Origin: Takakia lepidozioides
Lineage: Eukaryota > Streptophyta > Takakiopsida > Takakiales > Takakiaceae
Direction: 5' to 3'
DNA length: 64,000 nt
Assembly (NCBI GenBank): GCA_030704615.1
Contig: CM060731.1
Location: forward strand, 45,074,001-45,138,000
This document shows positions 12,385 through 24,716 of this stretch, piece by piece. The stretch's first letter is position 1; each line of letters begins with the position of its first letter. A model generated the notes under the pieces. That model made no database searches, was not told the origin of the DNA, and was given only the letters and a program-made list of their open reading frames with translations. The position numbers were made by a program, and so were the translations under genes.

Positions 12385-14760
12385 CGTGGTAAGACATAGA
12401 TTTCTTCTTCTAGAATTCCGTTGAGGAATGCTGTCTTAACATCCAAGTGGAAGATTTTCCACCCCTTGTGTGCTGCCACAGCGACCATGCTTCTCAAGGT
12501 GTTCCACTTCACCACAGGAGCAAAGGTTTCCGTGTAGTCCTGCCCTTCATTCTGTTGGACTCCCTTGGCCACCAGCCTCGCTGTGAGTTTTGCTGCCGAT
12601 CCATCTGCATTTGTTTTTCCGCGGTATATCCACTTGGTGGCAATGGGCTTTCTGTCATGAGGCAGAGGAACTAATTCCCAAGTGTCGTTCTGGTATATGG
12701 ATTGAAGCTCATCGTCCATTGCCTCCTTCCACCCAGGATGCAACATGGCCATCTTGTGATCCAAAGGCAAATCGATCAATGGGATCTCTTCGGCGGCATT
12801 AATGTAATAGTCTTGAAATCTGGTGGGAATTCGACTTACTCTGCCACTCCTGGTAACTGCGGTGGGAAGGTCTTGAGTTGACGATCGTCTTTTCTGGTGC
12901 GTCTTCAACGGCACAATGGGACGAGCAGGTGGATCGAGACTGATTGGTGGCTGAATGAGGAATTCTTCAGGGTTAATGGCGATTGATCCTGCAAGACCGC
13001 TTTCCTCAATTATCCCTTCCGAAGAAACTTCCTCCGAGCCTTGAGTCCAACTTGAGTCATGTCGTGAGCGGGGGGCGGGAGTGCCACCTGAGATGCTTGG
13101 ATTTCTCCCTCATGACCTAATTGTGCAGCATCGAGAGGATGATCTCCTTCTTCCTTTCCCTCAGTCATTAGCCACTGAAATTCCTCTGATGGCTTGGAGC
13201 CAAACTTGATGATCTCAAAGAATGGAAAAATGCTCTCATCAAACTTGATGTCCTTGGTTATAAGTACATTTCTGGTCTCTCGATTATAGACTCTGAATCC
13301 CTTTGAGGTGGAGTCATAACCAAGAAAAGTGCACTCAATGGCTCGTGGAGCCCATTTTTCTCTTGCAGGTGAGGTATTCAGTACGTACGTTCGACAACCA
13401 AAAACTCGAAGGTGCCTCACTGATGGTTTGGTCCCCGTGATCCTCTCGTATGGAGTATCCCCATAGTTGGCTCGAGTGGATGATCGGTTGATTAGGTAAT
13501 TTGCAGTGTTAACTGCTTCAGACCATAAGTGAGCCGGTAGATTGCTTTCAAAAGCCATGCTTCGTGCTCGTTCCAGCAAGCTCCTGTTTTTACGTTCAGC
13601 TACTCCGTTTTGGTGTGGAGTGTGAGCTTGAGTTAGCTGTTATCACTACAAAAATTGATAAACTCGTTTGAAGTGTATTCACCTCCCCTGTCTGAGCGTA
13701 TGGCTTTGATTTTTGAGCCTCTCTGAAGTTCAACAGTAGCCTTAAATTGTTTGAACTTAGTCAGAGTCTCGCTTTTCTTCTTCAAAAAATAGAGCCAGGT
13801 ATATCGACTGAAGTCATCAGTCATGGTGAGAATATACCTCGATCCAGAAGCTGATTTGGTGGAGAAAGGTCCGCATAGGTTGTGGATTAGGGCCAGGGGC
13901 TCCTCTGTTCGTCGAGCTCCATGCTTTGGGGCCCGCTCCCGTGATTCTTTGCATGCATCGCAGATGTTTGCCCTTGCTCCCTTTTTTGGCTTTCTACACT
14001 GTTTGCCAGTGTGACATGCAATGCAGAAATGGTCTGGAATTGTGATTTGAGGTAGTCCTTCAACCTTAGCATTTGAGGCCATCAACTGCAGGCTTTTGAA
14101 GTTGACATGCCCCATCCTCCTATGCCAGAGGAGTGCGTTCTTTTCTGCTGTGTCGGCCTCAATGCTTTCAGCAACATTTATTTCAGATTTTCTGGGTGGT
14201 CTGAATTTTTAAAGGCCATTGGACCTATCCCGTTGGTCGATTGCCACCACATGGGTAGATCTCACCACATGGGTAGATGCAGACTACACTGGCTCAGTTT
14301 GGACTGCAATTTGCAGTTTTCGAATGACTGCTTGTCATATTATTCTTCACCCTATACACATAAGTATACATTCATTGCAAATGGACTTAGATGGGTTAGC
14401 CACTTACCATATGTACATGTACAGTTATTTTGGAATTTGGATGAAAACTATGGACTTTTATAGGGAATTCACTGGTGTAGGGAAGTTGTTCAGTATCCAG
14501 ACTCTGCTTGAGTCGAAGAGAACTTTGTGTTTTTTGTCAGCAATGGACTGTACTGAAAGCAAATTTTTAGGGACACATACCGAACCTTCTCAAATTTTAT
14601 TGCTCCAGCTACAGTGGGAATCTTCACATTGCCCTTTCCCTTTACAGGGAGAGCTTCTCCCCCAGCAGTGTTGATGTTGGAGCTACCACCCTTCTCATAT
14701 TCACAGAGTAGGTTTTTCTGACTAGTGACATGCTTGGAGGCACCACTATCTATGAATCAT
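12385..14760 (-). pseudogene. Copia pol: protease, integrase and partial reverse transcriptase
   Basis: The protease is read at about 14,560-14,760 with the active-site triplet context WFIDSGASKHVTS. The GAG-pre-integrase domain at 13,990-14,150 carries LLWHRRMGHVNF and the paired-Cys CIACHTGKQ. The integrase core at 13,640-13,930 carries LTMTDDFSRYTW and IRSDRGGEY; the integrase C-terminal region is at 13,010-13,580 (HLRVFGCRTYV). Reverse transcriptase at 12,390-12,914 carries WKEAMDDELQSI, TKWIYRGK and DVKTAFLNG, then ends. Frame breaks separate these blocks. These are the products that would cut the polyprotein, insert the DNA copy and copy the RNA; none is intact. Confidence 0.88.
14220..14463. 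other. Foreign block inserted in copia pol
   Basis: Homology to the copia protease-to-integrase linker is interrupted here. The block holds a direct repeat of CACCACATGGGTAGAT (two copies at about 14,247-14,278). On the plus strand it reads TTWVDADYTGSV, which resembles the WVDADYAGS motif of copia RNase H, so it may be a rearranged piece of another copia in the opposite orientation. Confidence 0.4.
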
Positions 14761-15618
14761 TCTGCATCAATCTTCTGATCATCCTCACCCTCATCGTCAC
14801 TTGTAAAATTATCTACAAGGCTAGCAACAATATTAACAGTTAATTTCTCCTTGCGGTTTGCCTTGCGCTTCGCCAGTTCGGTAGCTAGCTCAGGGCAATT
14901 GCGCATCCAGTGGTCCGCCTTGCCCCGCAGTAGTGACACTCGCCCTTCTTCTTGTCACTCGTAGCACCCGATTCAGTTTTGCGGCTGGTCAGATTGCGCT
15001 TGTTATGCCCCTTGACGAGCAGTGCTTCTCGTGCTTAATTTCACGTCTTATGTCATCCTGCATGAGAATAATCATCAGTTCTGCTACAGAGGGCAGATTG
15101 TTGCGATACATGATGCTATTGACGAGATCTTCGAAGGTCTCAGGCAGGGCCATCAAGACATATTCCACGATTTCGGAGTCATTTACAAATTCTCCGATGC
15201 ATGCTAGCTCGTCAATAGCTCCTTCAACTTTGTGAGGAACTCGGTCATCGATCCAGTGTCTTCTTCAAACTTCAGATTGACCAGCCTCCTCCTGAGCAAC
15301 AAACGTCGTGAGTTCGTGTTGCTAGCAAACATCTCCTTCAAGATTGCCCAATAGTGGTGAGTTCGGTGATATTGGCCAGATGCGGAATTATATTGTCTTT
15401 CACAGACAAAGCAATCATCGTTAGTGCCTTCTGTCTGCGCACTTTGAGAGCAACCATCTCTTCGTCTGTTGTTGGGTTCAACGTTCTTCGTGTAGGCTCA
15501 CCACCTCCCACAGGTCTTCTCGTGTAAGCATGTTCTTGAGCTTGAAGCTCCAGACACTGTAGTTCTGGGCTCCTTTTAGCTTGGAAGCATCGCCAACTGA
15601 AAACTCTCTGAAACTCAT
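14757..15618 (-). pseudogene. Copia gag with zinc knuckle, broken
   Basis: A start at 15,618 opens MSFREFSVGDASKLKG followed by NYSVWSFKLKNML, the usual beginning of copia gag (UBN2-like). Frames then shift at least twice. The zinc-knuckle part at 14,880-14,939 reads GKADHWMRNCPE, with its first Cys pair lying beyond a frame break. An acidic segment DDEGEDDQK leads to the protease. Confidence 0.75.
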
Positions 15619-15732
15619 GGTGGTTTGAGATTGTGGAGCTGAGCTCAACACAGATAGTCTACTTCTACTGTCCCCCTGCAGCTAAGTCTGACAGTTTCCT
15701 CTAGAAACGAACTTTGCTGCACTTGATCACTC

Positions 15733-15745
15733 GGCTCTGATACCA
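15733..15745 (-). promoter_or_regulatory. Copia primer-binding site for initiator-Met tRNA
   Basis: On the minus strand the sequence TGGTATCAGAGCC follows the LTR directly. TGGTATCAGAGC is the standard plant copia site complementary to the 3' end of initiator methionine tRNA. Confidence 0.9.
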
Positions 15746-16017
15746 TGTAGAGATCGTTGTATGGGAGGAATAGAAGTAGATTGCTTCATTCACGTAATTC
15801 CCAAATATATGCAGTGGCCCCACAACTTTGCTTTGACTGTTTATACCCCCCCCCCCACTATCTAAAGTTGTATGCACCATGAATACTCCTGCTCTGTAAA
15901 TCCAGTACTTCAGTACATCTCTTAGTCCTAGTAGGGGGTCATGCTTCATCATTAGCATGTAACTAATCTAACCGGTGGGTCAATTACAATACCCTAGATG
16001 AATCTGATGTAACAACA
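15746..16017 (-). repeat. Copia 5' LTR
   Basis: About 272 bp, starting TGTTG and ending CTACA on the minus strand next to the primer-binding site. The outer border is uncertain by a few bases because CA occurs twice. A C12 tract (15,846-15,857, plus strand) lies inside. No second LTR was found in the window. Confidence 0.65.
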
Positions 16018-16149
16018 ATCACAAGGTGATGAACAACAAGAGCCGGGTATAAAGCTGGTCTCGGCAACCTCAAGCATTGCATGGTATTGATCAGGTTGAT
16101 ACTTCATGCCGGACCGGATGTTCATAGTTCATGACCCAATAGCAGACCA

Positions 16150-16215
16150 ACATTGGACTAATTGCTAAGCGGCACAACACATTGATGGTTGTGTGAAGGG
16201 CTTCCTGAACTAATT
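16150..16215 (+). mobile_element. Short LINE fragment (C-terminal codons)
   Basis: One frame reads AAQHIDGCVKGFL, matching TQQIDACVKGFL near the C-terminus of the intact LINE copy A. It is another relic of that family. Confidence 0.6.
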
Positions 16216-17254
16216 GATTATGAAAAGGAAGGTTCTTCTACTGGAACAATTTAGAGAGGTTGAAATAGGGAGGTTGTAATAAAGCACATTAATATTTACA
16301 AAACGGCACTTACACACAGCATCCAATTCTTTCACGCGAGCTGTTGGAGTCATAAGGGGAGGAAGGATGGCGGAGCCCTGGTTTGGAGCTCCGCATTTCG
16401 CGGTGAGTAGAGCGGCAGGACTTAGAATGTTTTCTAAGAGCCGCGCTCTCACAGCGTGCGCTTCCGCGCTCAGCCTACTGCCTCGAGTGTGCTACACGTC
16501 CTAATCAAGCCAGTGTGCTTCCTCCTCGTCTTGCAAAAGGATAAGCCCTGCTTTGCTGGCTCTTTGCATGGTAAGGATGATTATTTTGACTTGATGATTG
16601 TGTTACTTCATGCATGTGACCTGTACCATCCAGCCCCCTCCCTTGGCGGCGCATTACGCCGTTTTCGTCCCTCTCATGGACTGCAGTCTGTGAGCAGATC
16701 AGTCTTCCCCCTCCCATTTGGTTTTCCCGGACCCTTGCGTGCGCGCACCTTCAAGCCTCTCTGACATAGCGGTCTTTTGCATTTGCTGGCAAAAGTTCAT
16801 CCCAGCTTGTCGTCTTCTGCCAGCCGAATTGTGTTTCGGCGCAATTAAGATTTCTCTTGTCTCCCCCGCCACGCTGCTGCTCTCTCGCTCCCCCACATTG
16901 TCTGCTCTGGCAGCCCCTCTTGCTGGCTCTCTCGTCACTTGCCGTTTAGGTGTAGTGTCAGACCTTGCTGACCCTCTTCTTCTCATGCGTAGCTGGGAGA
17001 CTTTAATTTTTTCCGGCTCTATTCAAATCTCAAGCTCCTAGAGGATTAATAGGACTGCAGCTCTTGCCGGGCGCCCTCCGCAGCCGCTCAAGCCATCTCA
17101 AATTCTAGCTCCTCAGCGCATTGGCCGCCCTTGAAAGAGCACATAAGGATACTTCGAACAAGCCCTTGGCGCTTCCCTGCTTGCTCGCTACTTCTTCTTT
17201 TTCTCCCTGTTTTAGACGGTGAGTCCCTGGACGAGCGAGCTCCCATAGCCCCTC
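16216..17254 (+). other. GC-rich region upstream of the L1 frame
   Basis: Possible 5' untranslated part of the L1 LINE, but its start is not defined. At 16,368 a plus-strand ATG opens MAEPWFGAPHFA before a GTGAGT donor-like site, and the minus strand has an 80-codon frame over the same bases. Neither is recognised as a gene. Confidence 0.35.
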
Positions 17255-18461
17255 ATGGCCTCTCGTGGTGCCCCCCGCAGGAAGCGCTCGGGTTCTGGCT
17301 CTAGTGCAAGAGGAAGAGGCAACTGGATTCCCTGTTCCACGGCCTCTGTTCCAAGCTCCATCTTGGGCAAAGGACCCGAAATTGCGGCTCCGTTGCAGAT
17401 TGCTGACCTCTCCCCGTGGGCTGAATTGGTAGTCCCAGAATCAGATTCGCAGGAGATTATCTCGCTTGACCTTGAATGTCTGAGAGCACACTCAGATTAA
17501 AATGATGCAGCATGGGTTCTAATCCATTTCCCGGGGCGGCCCAGAGACAAAGATTGGACAAGGAAATGGGTTTCTGAGCACATTGGTTCCGAAGGAGGGC
17601 TATCACACCACTTCTGCCACCCTGTGGGTAGGATTTTACTCGGTGAAATTTGGATCCAGAGCAGATGCTGACAGAGCCATGGCGTTTAACACTCGCAAAT
17701 CTCGTTTCAAAGTTCACATCTTCCCGTGTTCTCCAGCTTGGGGTCACAAAGAAGGGGCAACATTCAAACCGAGAATCATCGCCCTCCCTTTCCTCCCAGA
17801 CAACTACTTGGCATCCTTGCCTGAAATAGGAGCCCATTTCGGTTCCTACATTGGGAGCATCAATGTGTTTGATCCCATAGATGATGCAGTTTGATCAGGA
17901 CCCAGATCTTTTTGACTCAAGCAAGGATAGCGGTGTGCCCAAGATAGTGGTTATGATGTCCGACACGGCCAAAATTAATAATGCGATCAGGCGCCTACGT
18001 TGGATGGTTCATACATCTCTATGCAAATTAAACAAGAGGTCCTAAGTATCGTGTGCTTCGGATGCAACGGGGAAGGACACATCAAGGCGGATTGTCCTCA
18101 CAGAGAGAAAGGCGAGGGGAAGGCAAATGTGCCCCTGGCTCCCAAATCGACAGTGGCACCAGCTGCTCCTGCTCCTGCAGCCAGGCCCCCCTCACCATTG
18201 CGTTCCATAGATGTCATCACCGCTCTGGCCTCGCTCCCCACGCACGCTGACGGACGAGCGGCCAAAAGAAAAAGAACGGGCTTGCCCTCTGTGTCGTCTC
18301 CCCCGCCTCGTCCACGGCTCGTACTGTTGCCTCGTGATCAAGGAAGTCCCGCCCATCATCCTCCGGCAGTATTTGACTTCTGTCCGTTATCCAACTCCTT
18401 AGAAGATCCTCTGACAAACTTGACAACAAGGTGCCTCAAGTTGAGATCTTTTCTCATCTAA
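17255..18461 (+). pseudogene. L1 ORF1 (nucleic-acid-binding protein), broken
   Basis: The N-terminal block at 17,255-17,500 is basic and Ser/Arg-rich. The middle block at 17,583-17,894 resembles the DUF4283 region common in plant L1 ORF1 (GFYSVKFGSRADADRAM). The third block at 18,000-18,461 has a CCHC knuckle, CFGCNGEGHIKADC, followed by a Pro/Ala-rich tail. The three lie in different frames, so small indels separate them. Confidence 0.75.
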
Positions 18462-19536
18462 AGCTATGTGATTGGACCCCAGACAGTGCTGTAAGAAAAA
18501 ACTTGGCGGTTGTGAAAATCACCCCAATCATCTACGGGCAAATTAATGGGCCAGCAAAACCCCCTCGATTCTGCCGAGAAATGGACTGGAAGGCTTGGCA
18601 GGAGCATGGATCACTACATTTCATGCTACGCACTATTCAGCATCCAGGGAGGTGGAGCTCTCTCTGAAGCTAATTGGGAATATCAATGCGGAACAACCAT
18701 TCCATTTTCATCTTTCAAATGAAACCATCGTCCATTTTGGTGCAATTTGGGAAAACTCGGCAGAGTATGAGGAGGCCTCTACTGTCCATACCTTGCTTGC
18801 TATTCGGTGGGAGGACATTGTCAGAGATGTAGGAACGGCAAAAGACTTCAGCTGGCTCACCAGAAGGGAACTCTTTGATGGCTCGCTTGGAGGCTTCCCC
18901 ATAAGCAGCAAGATTCCATTTGCAGGCTTCATCCTGGTGAATGCCATCCTGGTCTCGGCCTCATCTCCAACCCCGTCACCCAAAGCCCGCAGAGAAGCAG
19001 AGGTTGGATTTCTCCCATTTGTCAACACCACAGAGGCAGCCAGGCTCTCTCCCTACGCACCGCCGCTCTCGCCCTCCCTGGTAAGCTATGCTTTCTCTGC
19101 GTGCCCCCTGTTTATATGTTGTCTCCAATCCAAGTTGGCTCAAAGATGTCAGATTCTTTTTAGGGTATGCCGCATTGGACGGCTCCTACCCCATCTGCTC
19201 TTAAGCCTGGATCAGGTTGACCACTCAAAAGTTTATATGCTTCAATATGCTTGTGGGACGGGCTTTGGGAAGATTATTCGGAATCCATGGTATATTACTC
19301 GAAAGAAAAGACAGTTCAGGGCCTTGCTTGATGAGAGAAGAGTAAAAAAGAATGACAATATCCAGGATGGAATCATTAAACTCTCCTCTAAGCTCTCCTC
19401 TATCCCCTCCCCTCCTCATGGCTTGTCTGGGGTGTCCTCCCTCCCTCCAAGTCATAGGAGATCCGTCTTCCACTATGCTTCTCCAGGGCCATCATTTCGA
19501 GACTTGGTCTCGACTTCCCACTCTCATGTTCTTTAA
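18431..19536 (+). pseudogene. Unidentified L1 segment between zinc knuckle and endonuclease
   Basis: Two overlapping frames (18,431-18,667 and 18,595-19,536) read as one protein region with a frameshift near 18,640. The second is 313 codons. It contains IRWEDIVRDVGTAKDFSWL and LGGFPISSKIPFAGF and ends in a Ser/Pro-rich stretch just before the endonuclease start. I do not recognise a domain. It is probably an extended ORF1 C-terminus. Confidence 0.45.
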
Positions 19537-22500
19537 CATTAGATCTTGGAACATTAGGGGAATAGGATCTGATGCCTCCGCCCCCAAAAGTTCCAAGCTG
19601 AAGTGTTGGGCATCTTCTCTCTTTTCTGACAACACCATTATATTCTTACAAGAGCACAAGCTGAGCACAAGCTCAATGACTTAAAGAATTCCACTTTGGG
19701 ACAATCGTTCTGACCCTCTAATCTGGCTTGGTGGAACAGAACGGTGGAAAATTCCAGAGGCGGTACTGCGGTGCTGGTCTCCCCAAATCTGGCTCCACAC
19801 ATATCCAATGTCCACTCGTGGATGGTCGGCAGAGCTCAATTTTGCTTACTCTCCATGCCAGGTGCGGGTACCAAAATTGGTCTAATCAATATTTATGCTC
19901 CCAATATTGTGGCTGAACGAATCTCTTTTTGGCAAATGTTGCAGTCCAAAGTCCTTCAATCCCCCGACATTGACCAATGGATCTTGGCTGGGCATTTCAA
20001 TATGACAGATAGATCTGCTGATAGGCTTGTCCTATCCTCAGCCAATCTCACACCGGAAGAGCTCAATGCCTGGGACGCCTTCTGCTGGTCAGTTGGCTTC
20101 ATAGACATCTCCATCCCCGGAGAAAATGGGCTGAAGTTTACCTGGTCTAACTGTAGATCTCCCCCAGACTTACTGATGTCTAGGCTGGATAGGATCTATT
20201 GCACAAGTGGGATTATACCTTGGGCTGAATCCCATCCATTGGGACCGGTGCTCCCAGATTTTGACCATGCAGAGGTTGCGGCTCTTTTTGCTCAGCCTGG
20301 CTCTCACTCCAAAGGGAGAGGTTATTTCAAGCTTAACCCCTCCATTCTAAAATCCCAAGCCGTGGTCAATGTCCTAGCTGGAGTCTGGTCCTCCTCTGGT
20401 AATATGTATGAGTCCTCTCAAAGCTGGAAGCTACGAGAGACGTAAAATCTCAAGAAATATCTAGAAAGCTAGCAAGGGCTCTGTCCCAAAGGGAAAAGTC
20501 ATTGCTTAAGTGCCTACAGCTTTGTCAGCAACTCTTAGAGAACGGGGATGAAGGTCCAAGCACTCAGGCTAGCTACAACAGGGCGAAGTCAAATCTCTGG
20601 AAAATTAGACAAGAGAAAGACAACGCCCTAAGAATTAAGGCTGGTGTGAATTGGTCCTTGAAAGGTGAAAAAATGACTAAGTATTTTTTTATTAAAGCAA
20701 AACAAAGGCGCATGGCATCTGCCATTGCTTCTCTCACCAGGCCAGACGGTTCCTCTTCTGCTGTTCCAAAAGATATGGCTCTACTGGCAGAGCAACACTT
20801 TGCCTCCCTTTTTTCTAGGAGAGTATCCTCGCCGGAGAAGGAGCAGGCTGCTGATGAAATTCTGCAGAGCATCCCCTCGCTCTTATGTGAAGAGGAAAAA
20901 AGTGAGCTTGCTGCCCCTCTCACTGATTCAGAGCTAAAGAAGGCCCTGCAATCCCTTCAATCTGGTAAAATGCCTGGAATGGATGGGATGCCGATTGAAT
21001 TTCTTAAGGCCCTCTGGTCTACTGTAGTAGAAGATTTCGTGGCCCTGGCCAAGGATATCCTCATGAAAGGCATAATGCCATCGCAGCTGTCTATGGGTCT
21101 TATTACTCTGATCTTTAAAAAAGGGGACAGGAGCCAGCTTTCTAACTACAGACCGATTACTCTCTTGAACACCACTTATAAGATTATTGCCAAAGCATTA
21201 GCGCTAAGGCTCCAACCTGTTCTCTCCAGGGTCATAAGGCTAGAGCAAAAAGGCTTCCTCAAGGGGAGAATGATCTTAGACAATCTCCTACTCATCCATG
21301 AGGCAATGCATAAAGCTAAAATTTCAGAGCAGCCTCTGGCTATTTTAATGCTGGACTTTGAAAAAGCCTTTGACAATATTGACTGGAGCTTCTTGCACAA
21401 GGTCCTGGAAAAAATTGGGATGCTTGAGACTTTCTCAAAATGGGTAAAAATCCTTCTCTCTTCAGCATCGAGCAAGGTTGTCGTTAATGGAGCTATCTCT
21501 AAACCTTTTGCTCTATTCAGGTCTGTAAGGCAAGGCTGTCCCCTCGCGCCTTACCTCTTCCTCATTGCAGCAGATGCATTGGGTCACTACCTGAGCTCTA
21601 GACATGACATTGTAGGTCTACAAGTGTCGGGAGACTCAGCGGTAAAGTTGTCTATGTATGCTGATGATACTACCCTCCTGTTGAACAATGAGAATCCCCT
21701 CAACATCAGTAGAGCTTGCAAAGCAGTCCAACTGTTCTGTGATGCCTCTGGTTTAAAGGTTAATTGGAATAAGTCTGTAGGGCTGCTCACTGAACTCTCT
21801 CCCAATGCCTCCAAATGCCACGGCCCTGCTTGGGGTCAGGAGCTGGGACTCAGGTGGCTCCAGCCTGGATCTGCTCATACCCTGCTGGGTTTTCAGGTTG
21901 GCATTGGGCTCTCAAAGGAGCAGAGATTTGAGCCCATCCTTAGAAGGCTACGTAATAAGTTAGCTTTCTGGAGCTCCGCAATGTTATCAGTGGCAGGAAG
22001 GGCTCTAGTGCTTAATCAAATATTACTAGCATCTGGTTCTTGGCTTCGGTATGGTCCCCAGGTTCAAAGCTAGTCGTCAAGATTAAAGCTATGATGCGTA
22101 ACTTCCTCTGGGGGGCCACGCCGACTTCCCCCACTAAAAGAGCGCTGGTCTCTTGGTCCCAGCTCTACAGTCCCCGAAAAGAAGGTGGTCTTGGGATTAT
22201 AGACCTGGCCCTGCAGATTGTTGCCCTCCTAGCTAAATGGGTTCCCAGGGTTCTACGTTATGGAAACAGTTCATGGTGCTTACTCGTAAGAGAGCATCTA
22301 GTACAAGCGGTGCCCTCCACTTCCAATTCTTGGGCTCATTCCTCGAAATGGCTTGTCCAGGGGCCTTGCAAAACCAAAGGCAAAGGCTCTAATGCCTGGA
22401 ACTCCATTTGGGCTGCTTGGAATGCTTTCAGACCACATCTCGCCCAAAAAAAGCCCACGTGTTTTGAGGAAGCTGTGCGCCTGCCATTATTTGGAAATCA

Positions 22501-23560
22501 GAACTTAGGACATGTGCCCCTGACTGTTCTAAGCAAAAAATGGGCAACCTGGGAATCTAAGGGGCTTTCACATGTGGCAAATGTGTGGGAGAATGGAGAT
22601 TTTCTTGACCCTGCTCTGCTCTCCACCCTGCTGTCATCCTCCTCTATTCGTAGTGGGTGGGAGCATGTCAGACAGGGAGTCATGAATATTCTACCTCTCT
22701 TAACAGGCGATGGATGCAATGCCAGTACCCTCCCCTGTTGGTTTGGCAGTTACAGGGAAAACCTGCCCATAGCCCTCTTGGCCGTTGAATCCAGAGATGA
22801 CCAGTGGCTTGGCCCTGTCTTCCACTACTTCGAAGGTGGCCTTCTTTCACTCCAGGGCTCAGGGCAGCTCCATCATGAAGTGGCCCTTAAGATTAGAGTG
22901 TTTGAGACTCTCACAGGTAAGCCTGATCCCAAGCCCCCACCTGGGCAAGAGCTCTGTTGGGCAGCCAGGACGCCACTGCTTTGGTTCCTGCGTTTCCCTT
23001 TGAGCAGATTACAAGTAGACCCAGGAGAATGGACTTGGAAAAACACCTCCAATACTCCATTTTTGGGCTACACGGTCAAAACAGGTTATAGACTACTGCT
23101 TGGGAAATCAGATTTTAAGTCTAAATGGAACGGGAAATGGTCTTTGCAGCTGCAAGACCAAGGATGGAGTAGTGTTTGGAAGGACATATGGGCAAAGCAT
23201 AGATCTGCCAAAATCAGTGTTTTTTTGTGGAAAATTGCCAAAAGGATCCTCCCAGTAGCTATCTCCATACCTGATATTGACCCAGCCTGCAAATCATGCC
23301 AGAATGGAAGAAGTGAAATGATAGAGCACTGTTTGATTCACTGTCCGGTTTCTGCCAGGGTTTGGCACTATGTCAGGAATTTCTTTTCTAATTGGGGGAC
23401 TCTACCCTCTTTAGCTCCGAACCTTCTGCTACGCAATCTGCACAATGTTTCTTCATGGTCCAATTGCCCAGTATGGATGACCCTTAGAGCTCTCTCTCTC
23501 TGGTCTATATGGAAGGCTACATGCTCCTTAGTTTTTCAGGGAAAATGCCCCAATTGATGT
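19528..23560 (+). pseudogene. L1 ORF2 (endonuclease, reverse transcriptase, zf-RVT), broken
   Basis: Endonuclease starts with FFNIRSWNIRGIG and FLQEHK, then breaks near 19,684 and resumes at 19,744-20,445. The catalytic GDFN is here WILAGHFN, an Asp-to-His change that should abolish cutting. Reverse transcriptase at 20,502-22,073 has LITLIFKKGD, NYRPITLLN, LDFEKAFDNIDW, RQGCPLAPYLF and MYADD. A further shift near 22,060 leads to 22,040-23,557, which holds the plant zf-RVT domain (WAKHRSAKISVFLWKI, CKSCQNGRSEMIEHCLIHC). Confidence 0.88.
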
Positions 23561-24204
23561 CAGATCCATTCTCTACAAAATATGTGGATTTGATGATTGA
23601 GGGCAAAAAAGCATGGATGACTTTGATTGCAGCAGCCAGCAGGTGTAGTGAAAGAAGGTGCCAGCAGCTTTACTCGGACTTCGACCTCTCCTGGGCAAAA
23701 GGCAACACCCTGTGCACTAGGCTATCGGAATCCAGAGTCCAATGGAATGACGACATCCCCCGGGATTGGCAAATCGCCAGCTGACTCCGAAGCACCAGAC
23801 ATCAATTGGCGAAATCAGAAACTGAGCTCCTCCAAATCGAAAGCACATCTGGATTTTGGGAGTGGCAGCCAGTAGTGTGCCTCAAAAAGTGGGCGCAATA
23901 GGACCAGACAGTTTAGTTATCTGGACAGTTGCCGCCTACCTACTTAGATGAAGCTTTTGAACCTTAATGCTTTCTGCGCTGGTCTTTTCTCCTCGTGATC
24001 TTGTTTTGTGAAAGTTGTCACTTATCTCCTAGTTCTGCTAGGCGGACTTATCCAGCTTCTCCCCCTCGTCCCTAAGTGCTCTGGGTGTTCCCCATGCGAT
24101 ACGCCTTCACGGCATTCCTGGAGGTTATTTTTTCCTCCGCGGTGTTCTTCCCCTTTTTTTTCATTAATAAAATTCCCCAGGGCCCTTGTCCCCTATTCGG
24201 GGGA

Positions 24205-24238
24205 AAATAAATAAATAAAATAAGTAAAAAATAAAAAA
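24205..24238 (+). repeat. A-rich LINE tail
   Basis: Repeats of AAATA/AAAAATA directly follow the last L1 sequence, as expected for target-primed reverse transcription. Confidence 0.7.
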
Positions 24239-24636
24239 TCATAATGTCAATACCATATACTTGCAAAAAATCCGATGCAAGTACAACTAGTACATATGCG
24301 ATATTGTCTCTCAAAAATAACCTCTATCTCAAGTCTAAAAAGGCTATACATATATTTTGTTGTATTATCTTAGCTTCCAATCACATTAGTATTTCCTTAT
24401 GATTACCTTATGATCCTATGATCAATACATGAAGTGTTTGTTTGTTTGTTTGTCTTGTTTTGTTTTGTTTTGTTTTGTAGTGTTGAGATGTCTGAAACCG
24501 CGAGGCCCCGGCGCTACTTGGTACCGTTGGAAAGCCCTCGATGAGGGGGGGTGCACCGGCTTGGTCTCATGATTTTTGGACATGCGGTGTGGGAGATACG
24601 GAATTTTATTTTTGGTCGCTGGAAATTCGTGAAACA

Positions 24637-24716
24637 TAGCTAAGTGGGCATTATTGGGACAATGGTTGGGGCCTCGACATGAGAGATATCAAGGAAAAGG
24701 TCTCCGGTTCAAATCT
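24637..24716 (+). promoter_or_regulatory. Pol III-like A and B boxes in array module, copy 1
   Basis: An A-box match (TAGCTAAGTGG, consensus TRGYNNARYGG) at 24,637-24,647 is followed by a B-box-like GGTTCAAATCT at 24,706-24,716, close to GGTTCRANYCC. Spacing of ~69 nt is longer than in most tRNAs. Function is inferred only from motif match. Confidence 0.4.

Larger units (their letters stand above)
12385..16017 (-). mobile_element. Decayed, 3'-truncated Ty1-copia retrotransposon
   Basis: Reading the minus strand from high to low coordinate gives a 5' LTR, a primer-binding site, gag with a zinc knuckle, aspartic protease, integrase and the start of reverse transcriptase, the Ty1-copia order. 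The homology stops inside reverse transcriptase at about 12,385, so RNase H and the 3' LTR are missing. Frameshifts and stops occur in gag and between domains, and a foreign 240-bp block sits in pol. It is not autonomous. Confidence 0.9.
17255..24238 (+). mobile_element. Decayed plant L1-type LINE
   Basis: The order is ORF1 with a zinc knuckle, then endonuclease, reverse transcriptase and a C-terminal zinc-finger domain, followed by about 650 bp of 3' sequence ending in an A-rich AATAAATAAAATAAG tail (24,205-24,238). At least four frame breaks are present. Target-site duplications could not be found because the 5' end is unclear. Confidence 0.85.
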
